Below, piece after piece: positions 42,096 through 51,132 of a stretch of DNA of 64,000 nucleotides. Source of the DNA: DASRDR01 sp963812945 [NCBI: uncultured Candidatus Rokubacteria bacterium] (GTDB lineage Bacteria > Methylomirabilota > Methylomirabilia > Rokubacteriales); the NCBI GenBank assembly GCA_963812945.1, contig CAWEXD010000012.1, positions 186,001-250,000 of the forward strand, written 5' to 3'. How positions within the stretch are numbered: the stretch's first letter is position 1; the number at the start of each line of letters is the position of its first letter. The translations under genes were made by a program, and so were the position numbers. The notes beneath the pieces were generated by a model. It was not told the origin of the DNA. It saw only the letters and a program-made list of their open reading frames with translations, and did not search any database.

Positions 42096-42974
42096 ATGGG
42101 CGGGGCCCGGGCGGGACGCTGGTTCCTGCTTCCGGGCCTCGTCTTCCTCTTCGCGATCGACCTCGTTCCGCTGATCTACTCCGCGTGGATCAGCTTCTAC
42201 GAGTGGTGGCTCCTCCGTCCGCGGAACATCCGGTTCGTCGGGCTCCGTAACTACCTCCAGCTCGCGACCGACCCCGAGTTCGGGCGTGCCGTCGTGGTCA
42301 CCACCCTGTTCACCGTCGGGGCGGTGGCCGTGGAGTTCCTCGCAGGGCTGGGCCTCGCCCTTCTCTTCGCCCAGCCGCTCCGGTTCCTCCGACCCCTCCG
42401 TGTCCTCCTGCTCCTGCCCCTCTTCATCGTGCCGGTCGTCGGCGCGACGATGTGGCGTGTCATCTTTCACCCCGAACTGGGGGTCCTGAACTACTACCTG
42501 AACCTCGCCGGGTTCGGCCGCCCGTCCTGGCTCGGCGACCCGACCCTGGCCCTCGTGTCGATCACCCTCGTCGACGCGTGGCGCACGATCCCGTTCATGT
42601 TCCTCGTGCTGTACGCCGGCCTCCAGATGCTGCCCGCCGAGCTCTACGAGGCGGCCGCGGTCGACGGGGCGTCCCGCTGGCAATCCTTCCGTCACGTGAC
42701 GGTGCCGCTCTTGACCTACATCATGCTGGTGGCACTCCTGATTCGCGGCATGGACGCCTTCCGGGAGTTCGACATCATCTTCGTCCTCACCGGGGGCGGG
42801 CCCGGCACGGCGACCCAGACGATCCAGATGCTGAACTACCGGGTGTTCGGGCTCGGGCACATGGGCATGGCCAACTCGTTCGGGATGGTCACGCTCGCGC
42901 TCGTCGCCCTCATGTGCTGGGTCCTCATGCGGACGATCCTGCGTCCGCCGCGTCGAGCCGGGAACGCCGCGTGA
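42096..42974 (+). CDS. Sugar ABC transporter permease, MalF-type
   Basis: A 292-residue inner-membrane permease with six helices. The EAA coupling motif is ELYEAAAVDGASRWQSFRHVTVPLL near 183-207 (key part: EAAAVDGASRWQSFRHVTVP), which docks on the ATPase. The start PGLVFLFAIDLVPLIYSAWIS is typical of the MalF/UgpA class. ATG at 42096, 27 bases after the binding-protein stop. Its stop overlaps the next permease start as GTGA. Confidence 0.94.
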   Translation: MGGARAGRWFLLPGLVFLFAIDLVPLIYSAWISFYEWWLLRPRNIRFVGLRNYLQLATDPEFGRAVVVTTLFTVGAVAVEFLAGLGLALLFAQPLRFLRPLRVLLLLPLFIVPVVGATMWRVIFHPELGVLNYYLNLAGFGRPSWLGDPTLALVSITLVDAWRTIPFMFLVLYAGLQMLPAELYEAAAVDGASRWQSFRHVTVPLLTYIMLVALLIRGMDAFREFDIIFVLTGGGPGTATQTIQMLNYRVFGLGHMGMANSFGMVTLALVALMCWVLMRTILRPPRRAGNAA

Positions 42975-43798
42975 AACCGACCCGGCTCCGGGTCGTCTTG
43001 ACGGTGATCGCGCTCGTCCCCGTCCTCTTCTGGACCCTGTTCCCGATCTTCTGGATCACGACGGCCTCGTTCAAGACGGAGCGCAGTCTCTACGCCCGCC
43101 CACCCCAGTGGCTCTTCTTCACGCCGGTCCTCGAGAACTACCGCTGGGTGCTGGGCAACATCCCGTTCATCGAGTACATGACGAACAGCCTGGTGATCGC
43201 GATCGGGACGACGGTCGGGAGCCTCGTGCTCGGGGTGCTGGCGGGCTACGGATTCGCCCGTTTCCGGTTCCCCGGATCCGACGCGGTGCGCTTCATGGTG
43301 CTGGTCACCCGCATGGCGCCCCGCATCGTCCTCGTGGTGCCGTACTATCTCATGATGCAGCGCCTCGGGCTGCTCGACACCTACACCGGTCTCGTGATCG
43401 CGTACATCTCCTTCGCCCTTCCGTTCACCATCTGGCTCCTCATCGGGTTCTTCATGGACGTGCCCCTCGAGATCGAGGAGGCGGCCATGATCGACGGCTG
43501 CTCCCGAGTCGGGGTGCTCCTGCGGGTGGTGCTTCCGATCGTGGCGCCCGGGCTCGTCGTCGCCGCGATCTTCGCCTTTCTGGTGTCCTGGAACGAGTTC
43601 CTCTTCGCGCTGATCCTGAGCGGCGTCAAGGCGAAGACCCTGCCCGTCGTCGTCGCCGGGTTCAACACCGACGCGGGGCCGCTCTACGGCGAGATGAGCG
43701 CGGCCGCCGTGATGGTCATGCTGCCGAACATCGTCATGACCGTCGCCCTGCAGCGCTTCCTGGTCCGGGGGCTGACGCTCGGGGCCGTCAAGGGATAG
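42971..43798 (+). CDS. Sugar ABC transporter permease, MalG-type
   Basis: A 275-residue permease with six helices. TLFPIFWITTASFKTE near 20-35 is the classic MalG-class opening. The EAA motif is PLEIEEAAMIDGCSRVGVLLRVVLP near 164-188 (key part: EEAAMIDGCSRVGVLLRVVLP in shortened form). GTG at 42971 overlaps the MalF-type stop. It is followed after 29 bases by the second GH31 gene. Confidence 0.94.
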   Translation: MKPTRLRVVLTVIALVPVLFWTLFPIFWITTASFKTERSLYARPPQWLFFTPVLENYRWVLGNIPFIEYMTNSLVIAIGTTVGSLVLGVLAGYGFARFRFPGSDAVRFMVLVTRMAPRIVLVVPYYLMMQRLGLLDTYTGLVIAYISFALPFTIWLLIGFFMDVPLEIEEAAMIDGCSRVGVLLRVVLPIVAPGLVVAAIFAFLVSWNEFLFALILSGVKAKTLPVVVAGFNTDAGPLYGEMSAAAVMVMLPNIVMTVALQRFLVRGLTLGAVKG

Positions 43799-43827
43799 CC
43801 GAACCACCGATGGATCGTGGAGGACCC

Positions 43828-46227
43828 ATGGAATCCCGCAACCTCGGTCTGATCCGGGCGCTCGCGTGGGAGCGGACCCCGGCCGGCGTCGAGTTCCGGT
43901 GCGTCACCGAGCTGCTCGCCGCGGCGCGCGTTGCCGTCGAGGTGGCCGGCCCGCGCGCCGTCCGCGTGCGGATCACGGCCGGCGCCGCGCCGCTGGGCAA
44001 GGCGTTCACCTACGTCGCGGGTCGACCGGATGCGGGCGGCTTAACGGTGGAGACGCCGGAAGGGCGCGTCATCGTGCGGGCCCGGCACCTCACGGTCGAG
44101 GCGACCCTCGACCCCTGGCAGCTCGAGTTCCGGGACGCCGACGGCCGCCTCCTGACGCACGAGGTCCAGGACGACGTGAACTTCGCCGGCCATCGCCTGG
44201 GCCCCCGGCCGGGGCTCCAGGTCGAGAGCCTGCCGCACGATCCCGCGCGCCGGACGCTCGCCGTGACGGACAGCCTGCTGCTCGATCCGGAGGACCACTT
44301 CTACGGCGGGGGTGAGAAGTTCACGCGGCTGGACCACGTCGGCCGCTCCATCCGGATCTGGAACCGCAATCCGTACGGGTCCCGCTCCGAGCTCGCCTAC
44401 AAGAACATCCCCCTGCTCGTCGGCAGCCGCGGGTACGGCCTCTTCGTGGACGTCCCCACTGCCGTCACGTTCCACGTGGGCAGCCGCTCGAACCGGACCT
44501 TCACCGTCGAGGCCGCCGGGCCCGAGCTCGACTACTACGTGCTCGCCGGCACGCCCAAGGAGATCCTCGCCGCCTACACCGACCTCACCGGGAAGCCGCC
44601 CGTACCGCCGGAGTGGGCGTTCGGCCTCTGGGCCTCGACGTGCTTCGTGAAGTTCACGGAGGCGTCGGTGCTCGCCGAGGCGCGGCGGCTCCGCGACGAC
44701 GGCATCCCCTGCGACGTCTTCCATCTCGACTCCTTCTGGCAGCGCGCCTTCATGTGGTGCGACTTCGAGTGGGACGCCGAGCGGCTCCCGGACCCCAAGC
44801 GGCTCATGGACGAGCTGCACCGGGAGGGGTTCCACAACTGCCTGTGGATCAACCCGTATGTCGCCTGCCAGAGCGCGCTCTACCAGGAGGGCGTGAAGGG
44901 CGGATACTTCCTGCGCCGCCCGGACGGCAGCGTCTACGACGCCCTCGTGTGGAACCAGCGCACGGAGCGGGGCATGGGGCTCTGCGCCATCGTCGACTTC
45001 ACCAATCCCGAGGCGGCCCGCTGGTACCGGGGCCTGCTCGACGCCCAGCTCGCCCTCGGCGCCGACTCCTTCAAGCCGGATTTCGCCGAGGAGATCCCCG
45101 ACGACGCGCGCTTCGCCAACGGGCTGACGGGGGCGGAGATGCACAACCCCTATCCGCTCCTCTACCAGCGGGAGTGCTTCGAGGCCACGCAGGCCGTCCA
45201 CGGAAGCCGCGCGGTCGCCTGGTCGCGGAGCGCGGCCCCGGGCGTGCAGCGCTATCCCGGGCACTGGGCGGGCGACTCCGAGTGCACGTTCCTCGACATG
45301 GCGAACACGCTCCGCGGCGGCCTCGCGAGCGCGTTGAGCGGGCTCGCCTACTGGAGCCACGACATCGGCGGATTCTGGGGGGACCCGTCGCCGGAGCTCT
45401 ACGTCCGCTGGGCCCAGCTCGGGTTCCTCTCGTCGCTCTCCCGCTACCACGGCGCGACCCCGCGCGACCCCTGGCGGTTCGGTGAGGAGGCGCTCGAGAT
45501 CTTCCGCGAGTACGCGCGCTTCCGGAGCCGCCTTGTCCCATACCTCGTGAGCCACGGGTGGGAGGCCTCCGAGACGGGCATCCCGCTCATGCGGCCGATG
45601 GTCATGGAGTTCCCGGACGACCCCGCCGGGTACGCCTTCGACCTCCAGTACTGCCTCGGACGCGAGCTGCTCGTCTCGCCGGTCGTGGCGCCCGACGGGT
45701 GGGTCACCACATACCTGCCGCCCGGCGCGTGGCTCGATTGGTGGAGCGGGGCCGTTCACGAGGGTGCGCTGACCCTCCGGCGCCAGGTGCCGCTGCGGGA
45801 GCTGCCGCTCTACCTCCGCGAGAACAGCCTCCTCGTGCTGGGCCCGGTGCGCAGCCACGTGGCCGAGCGACCGGCTGACCCGCTCACCGTGGAGGCGTTC
45901 GTGAGGATCGAGGCGACCTTCGCGCTGCGGGGCGACTCGGGGACCGCCGAGCTCCGCTGCCGGCGCGACGGCCGGCGAGCCGTCTTCACGATCGGCAGCG
46001 CCGGCGCCGCGGGTCGCGCCGGCGGCCGGACGGGCGAGCCCGACCGCGGCCTTCCCACGATCGTGCTCCGCTTGCGGGACGTCGAGATCCCGGCGGCCGC
46101 CCTGGCCGACGGCCAGGTCTTGCCTCGCCTCGATCCGCCGGCGCTCGAGCGGGCCGACCGCGGCTGGGCCGTCGACGGCCGCGTGATCGTCCTGAAAGCC
46201 CGCGCGCGCGAGCTACGGACCGAGTGA
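43828..46227 (+). CDS. Glycoside hydrolase family 31, YicI-like alpha-xylosidase
   Basis: A 799-residue cytosolic GH31 enzyme close to the YicI alpha-xylosidase group. The nucleophile is Asp418 in FKPDFAEEIP (YicI Asp416 in KTDFGE) and the acid/base Asp483 in WAGDSECTF (YicI Asp482). The N-terminal sandwich contains FYGGGEKFTRLDHVG near 152. Substrates would be alpha-xylosides such as isoprimeverose, brought in by the upstream importer. ATG at 43828 has GGAGG upstream. It is the last gene of the LacI-controlled operon and ends inside the terminator hairpin. Confidence 0.94.
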   Translation: MESRNLGLIRALAWERTPAGVEFRCVTELLAAARVAVEVAGPRAVRVRITAGAAPLGKAFTYVAGRPDAGGLTVETPEGRVIVRARHLTVEATLDPWQLEFRDADGRLLTHEVQDDVNFAGHRLGPRPGLQVESLPHDPARRTLAVTDSLLLDPEDHFYGGGEKFTRLDHVGRSIRIWNRNPYGSRSELAYKNIPLLVGSRGYGLFVDVPTAVTFHVGSRSNRTFTVEAAGPELDYYVLAGTPKEILAAYTDLTGKPPVPPEWAFGLWASTCFVKFTEASVLAEARRLRDDGIPCDVFHLDSFWQRAFMWCDFEWDAERLPDPKRLMDELHREGFHNCLWINPYVACQSALYQEGVKGGYFLRRPDGSVYDALVWNQRTERGMGLCAIVDFTNPEAARWYRGLLDAQLALGADSFKPDFAEEIPDDARFANGLTGAEMHNPYPLLYQRECFEATQAVHGSRAVAWSRSAAPGVQRYPGHWAGDSECTFLDMANTLRGGLASALSGLAYWSHDIGGFWGDPSPELYVRWAQLGFLSSLSRYHGATPRDPWRFGEEALEIFREYARFRSRLVPYLVSHGWEASETGIPLMRPMVMEFPDDPAGYAFDLQYCLGRELLVSPVVAPDGWVTTYLPPGAWLDWWSGAVHEGALTLRRQVPLRELPLYLRENSLLVLGPVRSHVAERPADPLTVEAFVRIEATFALRGDSGTAELRCRRDGRRAVFTIGSAGAAGRAGGRTGEPDRGLPTIVLRLRDVEIPAAALADGQVLPRLDPPALERADRGWAVDGRVIVLKARARELRTE

Positions 46228-46261
46228 CCCGGCCGACGCCGCGTCGGCCCCCGGCCGGGTC
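46226..46261. terminator. Bidirectional hairpin at the GH31/SDR convergence
   Basis: GACCCGGCCG (46226-46235) pairs perfectly with CGGCCGGGTC (46252-46261). The stop codons of both converging genes (46225-46227 and 46260-46262) lie in the two arms. There is no T-run, but the stem is 10 bases of mostly GC. Confidence 0.55.
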
Positions 46262-47024
46262 AGGTCCAGCCGGCGTCGACGATGTAGTTCTGGGCGGTGC
46301 ACCCCGCGCTGTCGTCGGCGGCGAGGAACAGGATCATCCGGGCCACGTCCTCGGGCACGAGCTTCCGCTTCAGGCACTGGCGGCGCAGCAGCTCGGCCTC
46401 GCCCTCCGGCGTGAGCCACAGCCGGAGCTGGCGCTCGGTCATGATCCAGCCGGGCACGACGCACGTGACGCGGATCCCGTGCGGTCCCAGGTCCCGGGCG
46501 AGCCCGCGCGTCAGGCCGACCACCGCCGACTTGGCCGCCGTGTAGCCCGGCATGCCGCCCTGCCCGACCATCCAGGAGGTGGAGCCCAGGTTCACGATGG
46601 CGCCGCCGCCGGCGGCGGCCATGTCCGGGTAGACGGCCTGCGCGGCGAAGAACTGGTGCCGCAGGTTGACCGCGAGTCGCTCGTCCCAGTACTCGGGGGT
46701 GACGGTGTCGAGCGCGTGGCGCTCGTCGTGGGCGGCGTTGTTGACAAGCACGCGGATCGGGCCGAGCCGGCGGCGCACGTCGCCGACCGCGGCTCTGAGG
46801 GCGCCGATGTCGCGCAGGTCGCAGTGAAGGAACAGAGGTTCCCCGCGGCCGGCGGCGGCGACCTCCCGGCACAGCCGCTCCGACGCCGGCCGATCGATGT
46901 CCAGGAAGGCCACCCGAGAGCCCTGTGCCGAGAAGTGCTCCACGATGGAGGCGCCGATCCCGCTGCCGCCCCCGGTCACCAGGACGACGCGGTCGCGCAA
47001 GCTCGGGTACGTGGCGTACGTCAT
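46260..47024 (-). CDS. Short-chain dehydrogenase/reductase (SDR)
   Basis: A 254-residue classical SDR. The NAD(P) motif TGGGSGIG is near 18-25, the acidic DID near 42 suggests NAD, NNAA lies near 90, and the catalytic Ser-Tyr-Lys set is seen in NLGSTSWMVGQGGMPGYTAAKSA near 142-164 (Tyr and Lys in YTAAK). The C-terminus ends NYIVDAGWT. It probably oxidises a pentose or aldose released in this cluster, by context only. ATG at 47024 with GGAGG upstream. Confidence 0.92.
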   Translation of the reverse strand: MTYATYPSLRDRVVLVTGGGSGIGASIVEHFSAQGSRVAFLDIDRPASERLCREVAAAGRGEPLFLHCDLRDIGALRAAVGDVRRRLGPIRVLVNNAAHDERHALDTVTPEYWDERLAVNLRHQFFAAQAVYPDMAAAGGGAIVNLGSTSWMVGQGGMPGYTAAKSAVVGLTRGLARDLGPHGIRVTCVVPGWIMTERQLRLWLTPEGEAELLRRQCLKRKLVPEDVARMILFLAADDSAGCTAQNYIVDAGWT

Positions 47025-47162
47025 GCGATCCTCCTTAGCCGGTGGGAACCGGTGGGGCCGGTGCGGGTGGTCGACGGCGAGCCGGCATCCTACCACACCG
47101 GGCGTCGAGCACACGCGGGTCGGCTTGCCCGGAAGGAGCGCGACCCGGTATCCTCGGCCGGC

Positions 47163-48056
47163 ATGGAGCCGATCACTCTCCTGAGCGGTCCGCTGGGCCT
47201 CGTCCTCGCTCCCTCGGTCGGCGGCGCGATCACCCGATTCTGGTCCGAGGCTGCCGGAGCGGCCGTCGAGCTGCTCCGTCCCACTACGGAGCTCGCGCTC
47301 CGGCAGCGCGATCCCGGCGTGACCGCATGCTACCCCCTCGTGCCGTGGTCGAACCGGATCCGTCACGGGCGCTTCGCGTACGGTGGACGCACGGTCACCC
47401 TGGCGCCGAATCGCCCCAGCGAGCGACACCCGATCCACGGGCACGGCTTCCAGGTGCCGTGGGCCGTCCTGGACCTCGCGCCAGCCACTGCGACCCTCGA
47501 GCACCGGCACACGCCGGACGCGTGGCCATGGGCGTATCGGGCTGTTCAGCGATTCCGCCTGACGCCGACGCGGCTGGAGCTCGAGCTCGCCGTGACGAAC
47601 GAGGGCGACGCGGCGATGCCCGCGGGCCTCGGCTGGCACCCCTACTTCCCGCGGACTCCGGAGACGACGCTCACGGCGCAGGTGACCGAGATCTGGCTGA
47701 CCGACGCCGAGATCCTGCCGACCACGCGCGTGGCGCCGGCGCCGGACCGGGATCCGCGGCCCGGCCTGGCCGTCGACCGTGTGGCGCTCGACAACGTGTT
47801 CGTCGGCTGGGACGGTCACGCCGTCGTCACGTGGCCGGAGCGAGGCGCGCGGCTCCGCCTGGCGGCCTCGCCGCCGCTCGGCACCCTCGTGGTGTACACG
47901 CCGCCCGCCCAGCCGTTCTTCTGCGCGGAGCCGGTCAGCCACATCACCGACGCCTTCAACCTGGCCGCCGGCGGGCAGGCCGGCACGGGGATGCTCACCC
48001 TCGCGCCCGGCGAGTCCGTGCGGGCCACGTTCACCCTGACCCCGGAGCTCCTGTGA
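47163..48056 (+). CDS. Aldose 1-epimerase family protein
   Basis: A 297-residue galactose-mutarotase-like beta-sandwich. YPLVPWSNRIRHGRF near 54-68, PIHGHGFQVPW near 89-99 with one catalytic His, and GLGWHPYFPR near 158-167 with the second. Glu in the FCAEPVSHITDAFN segment near 260 is the base. Converts alpha and beta anomers of sugars, fitting the glycosidases. ATG at 47163. It diverges from the SDR gene and precedes the GH127 gene by 64 bases. Confidence 0.9.
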   Translation: MEPITLLSGPLGLVLAPSVGGAITRFWSEAAGAAVELLRPTTELALRQRDPGVTACYPLVPWSNRIRHGRFAYGGRTVTLAPNRPSERHPIHGHGFQVPWAVLDLAPATATLEHRHTPDAWPWAYRAVQRFRLTPTRLELELAVTNEGDAAMPAGLGWHPYFPRTPETTLTAQVTEIWLTDAEILPTTRVAPAPDRDPRPGLAVDRVALDNVFVGWDGHAVVTWPERGARLRLAASPPLGTLVVYTPPAQPFFCAEPVSHITDAFNLAAGGQAGTGMLTLAPGESVRATFTLTPELL

Positions 48057-48120
48057 CCGTGAACCACGCCCGGTCGTCCCCGGAGCGCGGGCTCCCGTTC
48101 ATCCGAACCAGGAGGATTCG

Positions 48121-50055
48121 ATGACAGCGATCCCGGCCCGCGGCGCCAGTCCCACCGACACGACCGAGAGCCCGGCGGCCGCGTGGCGGACGCTCGAGGG
48201 AGGCGGCGCGATCATCGAGGGCGGGCTGTGGGCCCGCCGGCAGCAGATCAACCGTGATGCCGCGCTGCCCCACGGCTACCGGATGCTCGAGGTGGCGGGC
48301 AACCTGGAGAACCTCCGCATCGCCGCCGGCGCGTCCACCGGGCGGTACCAGGGCCCGGTGTTCATGGACTCCGACGTGTACAAGTGGATCGAGGCGGCCG
48401 CCTTCGAGCACGCGCGGCAGCCGGGCGACTGGCTCCGGTCTCACATGGCCTCAGCGATCGACGTGGTTGCCGCCGCCCAGGGCGACGACGGCTACGTCAA
48501 CTCGCACTACCAGGTCGCGGAGCCCGACCGCCGCTGGACCGACTTCGCCCAGGGCCACGAGCTCTACTGCGCCGGGCACCTGTTCCAGGCCGCGGTCGCG
48601 CACCGGCGCGCCACCGGCGAGGACCGCCTGCTCCGGGTCGCCGTCCGCTTCGCGGAGTACCTCGACGGCACCTTCGGCCCGGGCAAGCGCGTCGCCACGC
48701 CCGGCCATCCGGAGATCGAGATGGGGCTGACCGAGCTCTACCGGGAGACCGGCGAGCGGCGCTACCTGGACCTGGCGCGATTCTTCCTCGACCAGCGCGG
48801 GCACGGCTGGCTCGGGCCCGGGCGGTACGCCAGCTCGGCCTACTATCAGGACCGGGTTCCCGTGCGCGAGGCGACCGGGCTCGAGGGCCACGCCGTCCGC
48901 GCGCTATACCTGACCGCCGGCGTCGCGGACGTGTACCTCGAGACCGGGGAGGCCGCGCTCCTCTCGGCGCTCGAGCGGCAATGGGCGGACCTCACCGGCC
49001 ACAAGCTCTACGTGACCGGGGGCGTCGGATCCCGCCACCTGGGGGAGGCGTTCGGCCAGCCGTACGAGCTGCCCAACGATCTCGCCTACTGCGAGACGTG
49101 CGCGGCGATCGCGAGCATCCTCTGGAGCTGGCGGATGCTGCTCGCCACCGGTCACGGCCGCTTCGCCGACCTGATCGACCGAACGCTTCACAACGCCGTC
49201 CTCGGCGGCGTGTCGCTCGACGGCGAGCGCTACTTCTACGTGAATCCCCTCGCCAGCAACGGAGCGACCGAGCGCCTCGGGCGGGGCGGCTGCCGGCGCA
49301 AGGAGTGGCATCTGGTCGCCTGCTGCCCGCCGAACGTCATGCGGCTGGTGGCCTCGCTCGGCCACTACGTCGCGACGCGCGACGACACCGGTGTCCAGAT
49401 CCACCAGTACGCGCCGGCGCGGATCGCGACCCGGCTCGCGTCGGGACGGAGCCTGGGCCTCCGGATGGAGACTCGCTACCCGTGGGAGGGCTCGGTCCGG
49501 CTGACGGTCGAGGACGGCGACGGGAGCCCGTGGGCGCTCGCCCTGCGGGTCCCGGAGTGGTCCGGCCGCGCCGCCGTGCGCGTGAACGGCGACGCCGTCG
49601 GCGCCGCGCCGGACAGCCGCGGCTACCTGCGGCTCGAGCGGGACTGGCGCGGCGGGGACGCCGTCGAGGTGGACTTCCCGATGGCGGCGCGGCTCGTCGA
49701 GCCGCACCCGGCGATCGAGTCCACCCGCGGCGCCGTCGCGATCGAGCGCGGCCCGCTCGTCTATTGCCTGGAGCAGGCCGATCAGGGGGACGTCCCCATC
49801 GACGAGCTCACGATAGACGCCGCCGCGCCGCTCGTGTCCCGCTGGGCGCCCGAGCTCCTCGAGGGCGTCGAGGTCGTCCGCGCCACGGGCGCGCGGGTCG
49901 ACACGGCGTCGTGGCGCGGCCGGCTCTATCGCCCCGTGGGCTCCGGGGCGCCGCCGTCGCGCCAGCGCATCGAGCTGACGGCGATCCCGTACTACGCGTG
50001 GGCCAATCGCGAGCAGGGCGCGATGCGCGTGTGGGTGCCGCGAGCTACAATCTGA
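48121..50055 (+). CDS. Glycoside hydrolase family 127 (beta-L-arabinofuranosidase-type)
   Basis: A 644-residue cytosolic GH127 enzyme. The Zn-dependent active site of HypBA1-type enzymes is complete: Glu325 and Cys327 in AYCETC, and Cys401-Cys402 in LVACCPPN. Glu309 in GEAFGQPYELPND corresponds to the acid/base Glu. Expected to release L-arabinose from beta-L-arabinofuranosides. The (alpha/alpha)6 barrel is followed by beta-sandwich domains from about 420. ATG at 48121. It lies in the plus-strand run with the epimerase. Confidence 0.94.
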   Translation: MTAIPARGASPTDTTESPAAAWRTLEGGGAIIEGGLWARRQQINRDAALPHGYRMLEVAGNLENLRIAAGASTGRYQGPVFMDSDVYKWIEAAAFEHARQPGDWLRSHMASAIDVVAAAQGDDGYVNSHYQVAEPDRRWTDFAQGHELYCAGHLFQAAVAHRRATGEDRLLRVAVRFAEYLDGTFGPGKRVATPGHPEIEMGLTELYRETGERRYLDLARFFLDQRGHGWLGPGRYASSAYYQDRVPVREATGLEGHAVRALYLTAGVADVYLETGEAALLSALERQWADLTGHKLYVTGGVGSRHLGEAFGQPYELPNDLAYCETCAAIASILWSWRMLLATGHGRFADLIDRTLHNAVLGGVSLDGERYFYVNPLASNGATERLGRGGCRRKEWHLVACCPPNVMRLVASLGHYVATRDDTGVQIHQYAPARIATRLASGRSLGLRMETRYPWEGSVRLTVEDGDGSPWALALRVPEWSGRAAVRVNGDAVGAAPDSRGYLRLERDWRGGDAVEVDFPMAARLVEPHPAIESTRGAVAIERGPLVYCLEQADQGDVPIDELTIDAAAPLVSRWAPELLEGVEVVRATGARVDTASWRGRLYRPVGSGAPPSRQRIELTAIPYYAWANREQGAMRVWVPRATI

Positions 50056-50076
50056 CCGCGGTGATCTGACCGCGGT
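50049..50076. repeat. Tandem 14-base repeat with internal palindrome
   Basis: AATCTGACCGCGGT (50049-50062) is followed immediately by GATCTGACCGCGGT (50063-50076). Each unit contains the palindrome ACCGCGGT. The GH127 stop codon lies in the first unit and the LLM-class gene starts 51 bases later. It could be a regulator site; no other copy was noticed. Confidence 0.6.
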
Positions 50077-50127
50077 CGGCTTCCCGGCGATGGGTGTCCT
50101 CCCCCGAACCCAGAACAGGAGAGACGC

Positions 50128-51132
50128 GTGACAGACCCGAGCAGGATGCGGCTAGGACTGATGCTTCCGATCGGCGCCGGCGCCCTTGGCGAGGGCCGGC
50201 CCGTTCGCTGGACCGACCTCCGCGAGATGGCCCGCACGGCGGAGGCCGTCGGCATCGACACGCTGTACCTTCCCGACCACCTCCTGTTCCGGAAGTCGCC
50301 GCCGGGCAACCTCATGCAGGTCAACATGGACGAGGGGAAGGTCCGGGGCATCTGGGAGTCCTGGACGATCCTCTCTGCCCTGGCCGAGGCGACGCACCGC
50401 CTCCACCTCGGGCCGCTCGTGGCGTGCACCGGCTTCCGGAACCCGGCGGTCCTCGCCAAGATGGCGGACACGCTCGACGAGGTGTCGAACGGCCGGGTGG
50501 TCCTCGGTCTGGGCGCCGGCTGGCACGAGCCCGAGTACGAGGCCTTCGGCATTCCCTACGATCACCGGGTGGGGCGCTTCGAGGAAGCGCTGGCGATCAT
50601 CGTGCCGCTCCTCCGCAAGGGCCGGGTCGACTTCTCGGGGCAGTACTACCAGGCGCGAGACTGCGTGCTCGCCCCGCGCGGGCCGAGGCCCGAAGGCCCG
50701 CCGATCCTGATCGGCGCCCAGCGCCCGCGCATGCTGGCGCTGGCGGCCCGGTACGCCGACATCTACGACGCCGACTACCACCTCGAGGTCGCTGGGGTGA
50801 GCGCCGCGTTCCAGGCCCTCGACCGGGCATGCGTGGAGGTGGGGCGCGCCCCGGCGTCCATCACCCGGACGGCCGGCACCCGCATCGCGCTCCAGGCGCC
50901 CGGAGAGCCACGGCCCGGGCTGCCTGGCGTCGCGGCCCCCACCGGCGCCGCGGTCTTCGAGCTCGGGGGCATGCGACAGATGGCGCGCGCCGGCACCGTT
51001 GCCGAAATCCTCGAGCACGCGCGAACCTTCAAGGCCGTCGGCGTCCAGCAGCTGACTTTCAGCCTCGTTCACCCTCCGGGCCCGAAGGGCATCGAGATGC
51101 TCGCCCCGGTCGTCGAGGGCCTGCGCCGCTAG
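50128..51132 (+). CDS. LLM-class (luciferase-like) flavin/F420-dependent oxidoreductase
   Basis: A 334-residue TIM-barrel oxidoreductase of the luciferase-like monooxygenase superfamily. ARTAEAVGIDTLYLPDHLLF near 36-55, NPAVLAKMADTLDEVSNGRVVLGLGAGWHEPEYEAFG near 108-144 (key part: GLGAGWHEPEYEAFG), and PPILIGAQRPRMLALAARYAD near 191-211 are typical, including the PxLIGG-like cofactor strand (here ILIGAQ). GTG at 50128 with AGGAG upstream. F420 versus FMN use is unresolved. The stop abuts the convergent DUF2079 gene. Confidence 0.9.
   Translation: MTDPSRMRLGLMLPIGAGALGEGRPVRWTDLREMARTAEAVGIDTLYLPDHLLFRKSPPGNLMQVNMDEGKVRGIWESWTILSALAEATHRLHLGPLVACTGFRNPAVLAKMADTLDEVSNGRVVLGLGAGWHEPEYEAFGIPYDHRVGRFEEALAIIVPLLRKGRVDFSGQYYQARDCVLAPRGPRPEGPPILIGAQRPRMLALAARYADIYDADYHLEVAGVSAAFQALDRACVEVGRAPASITRTAGTRIALQAPGEPRPGLPGVAAPTGAAVFELGGMRQMARAGTVAEILEHARTFKAVGVQQLTFSLVHPPGPKGIEMLAPVVEGLRR

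Noticed and set aside
49145-49156. CACCGGTCACG-type sequence resembling the LacI operator
   Set aside because: Only one half matches, and it lies inside the GH127 coding sequence.
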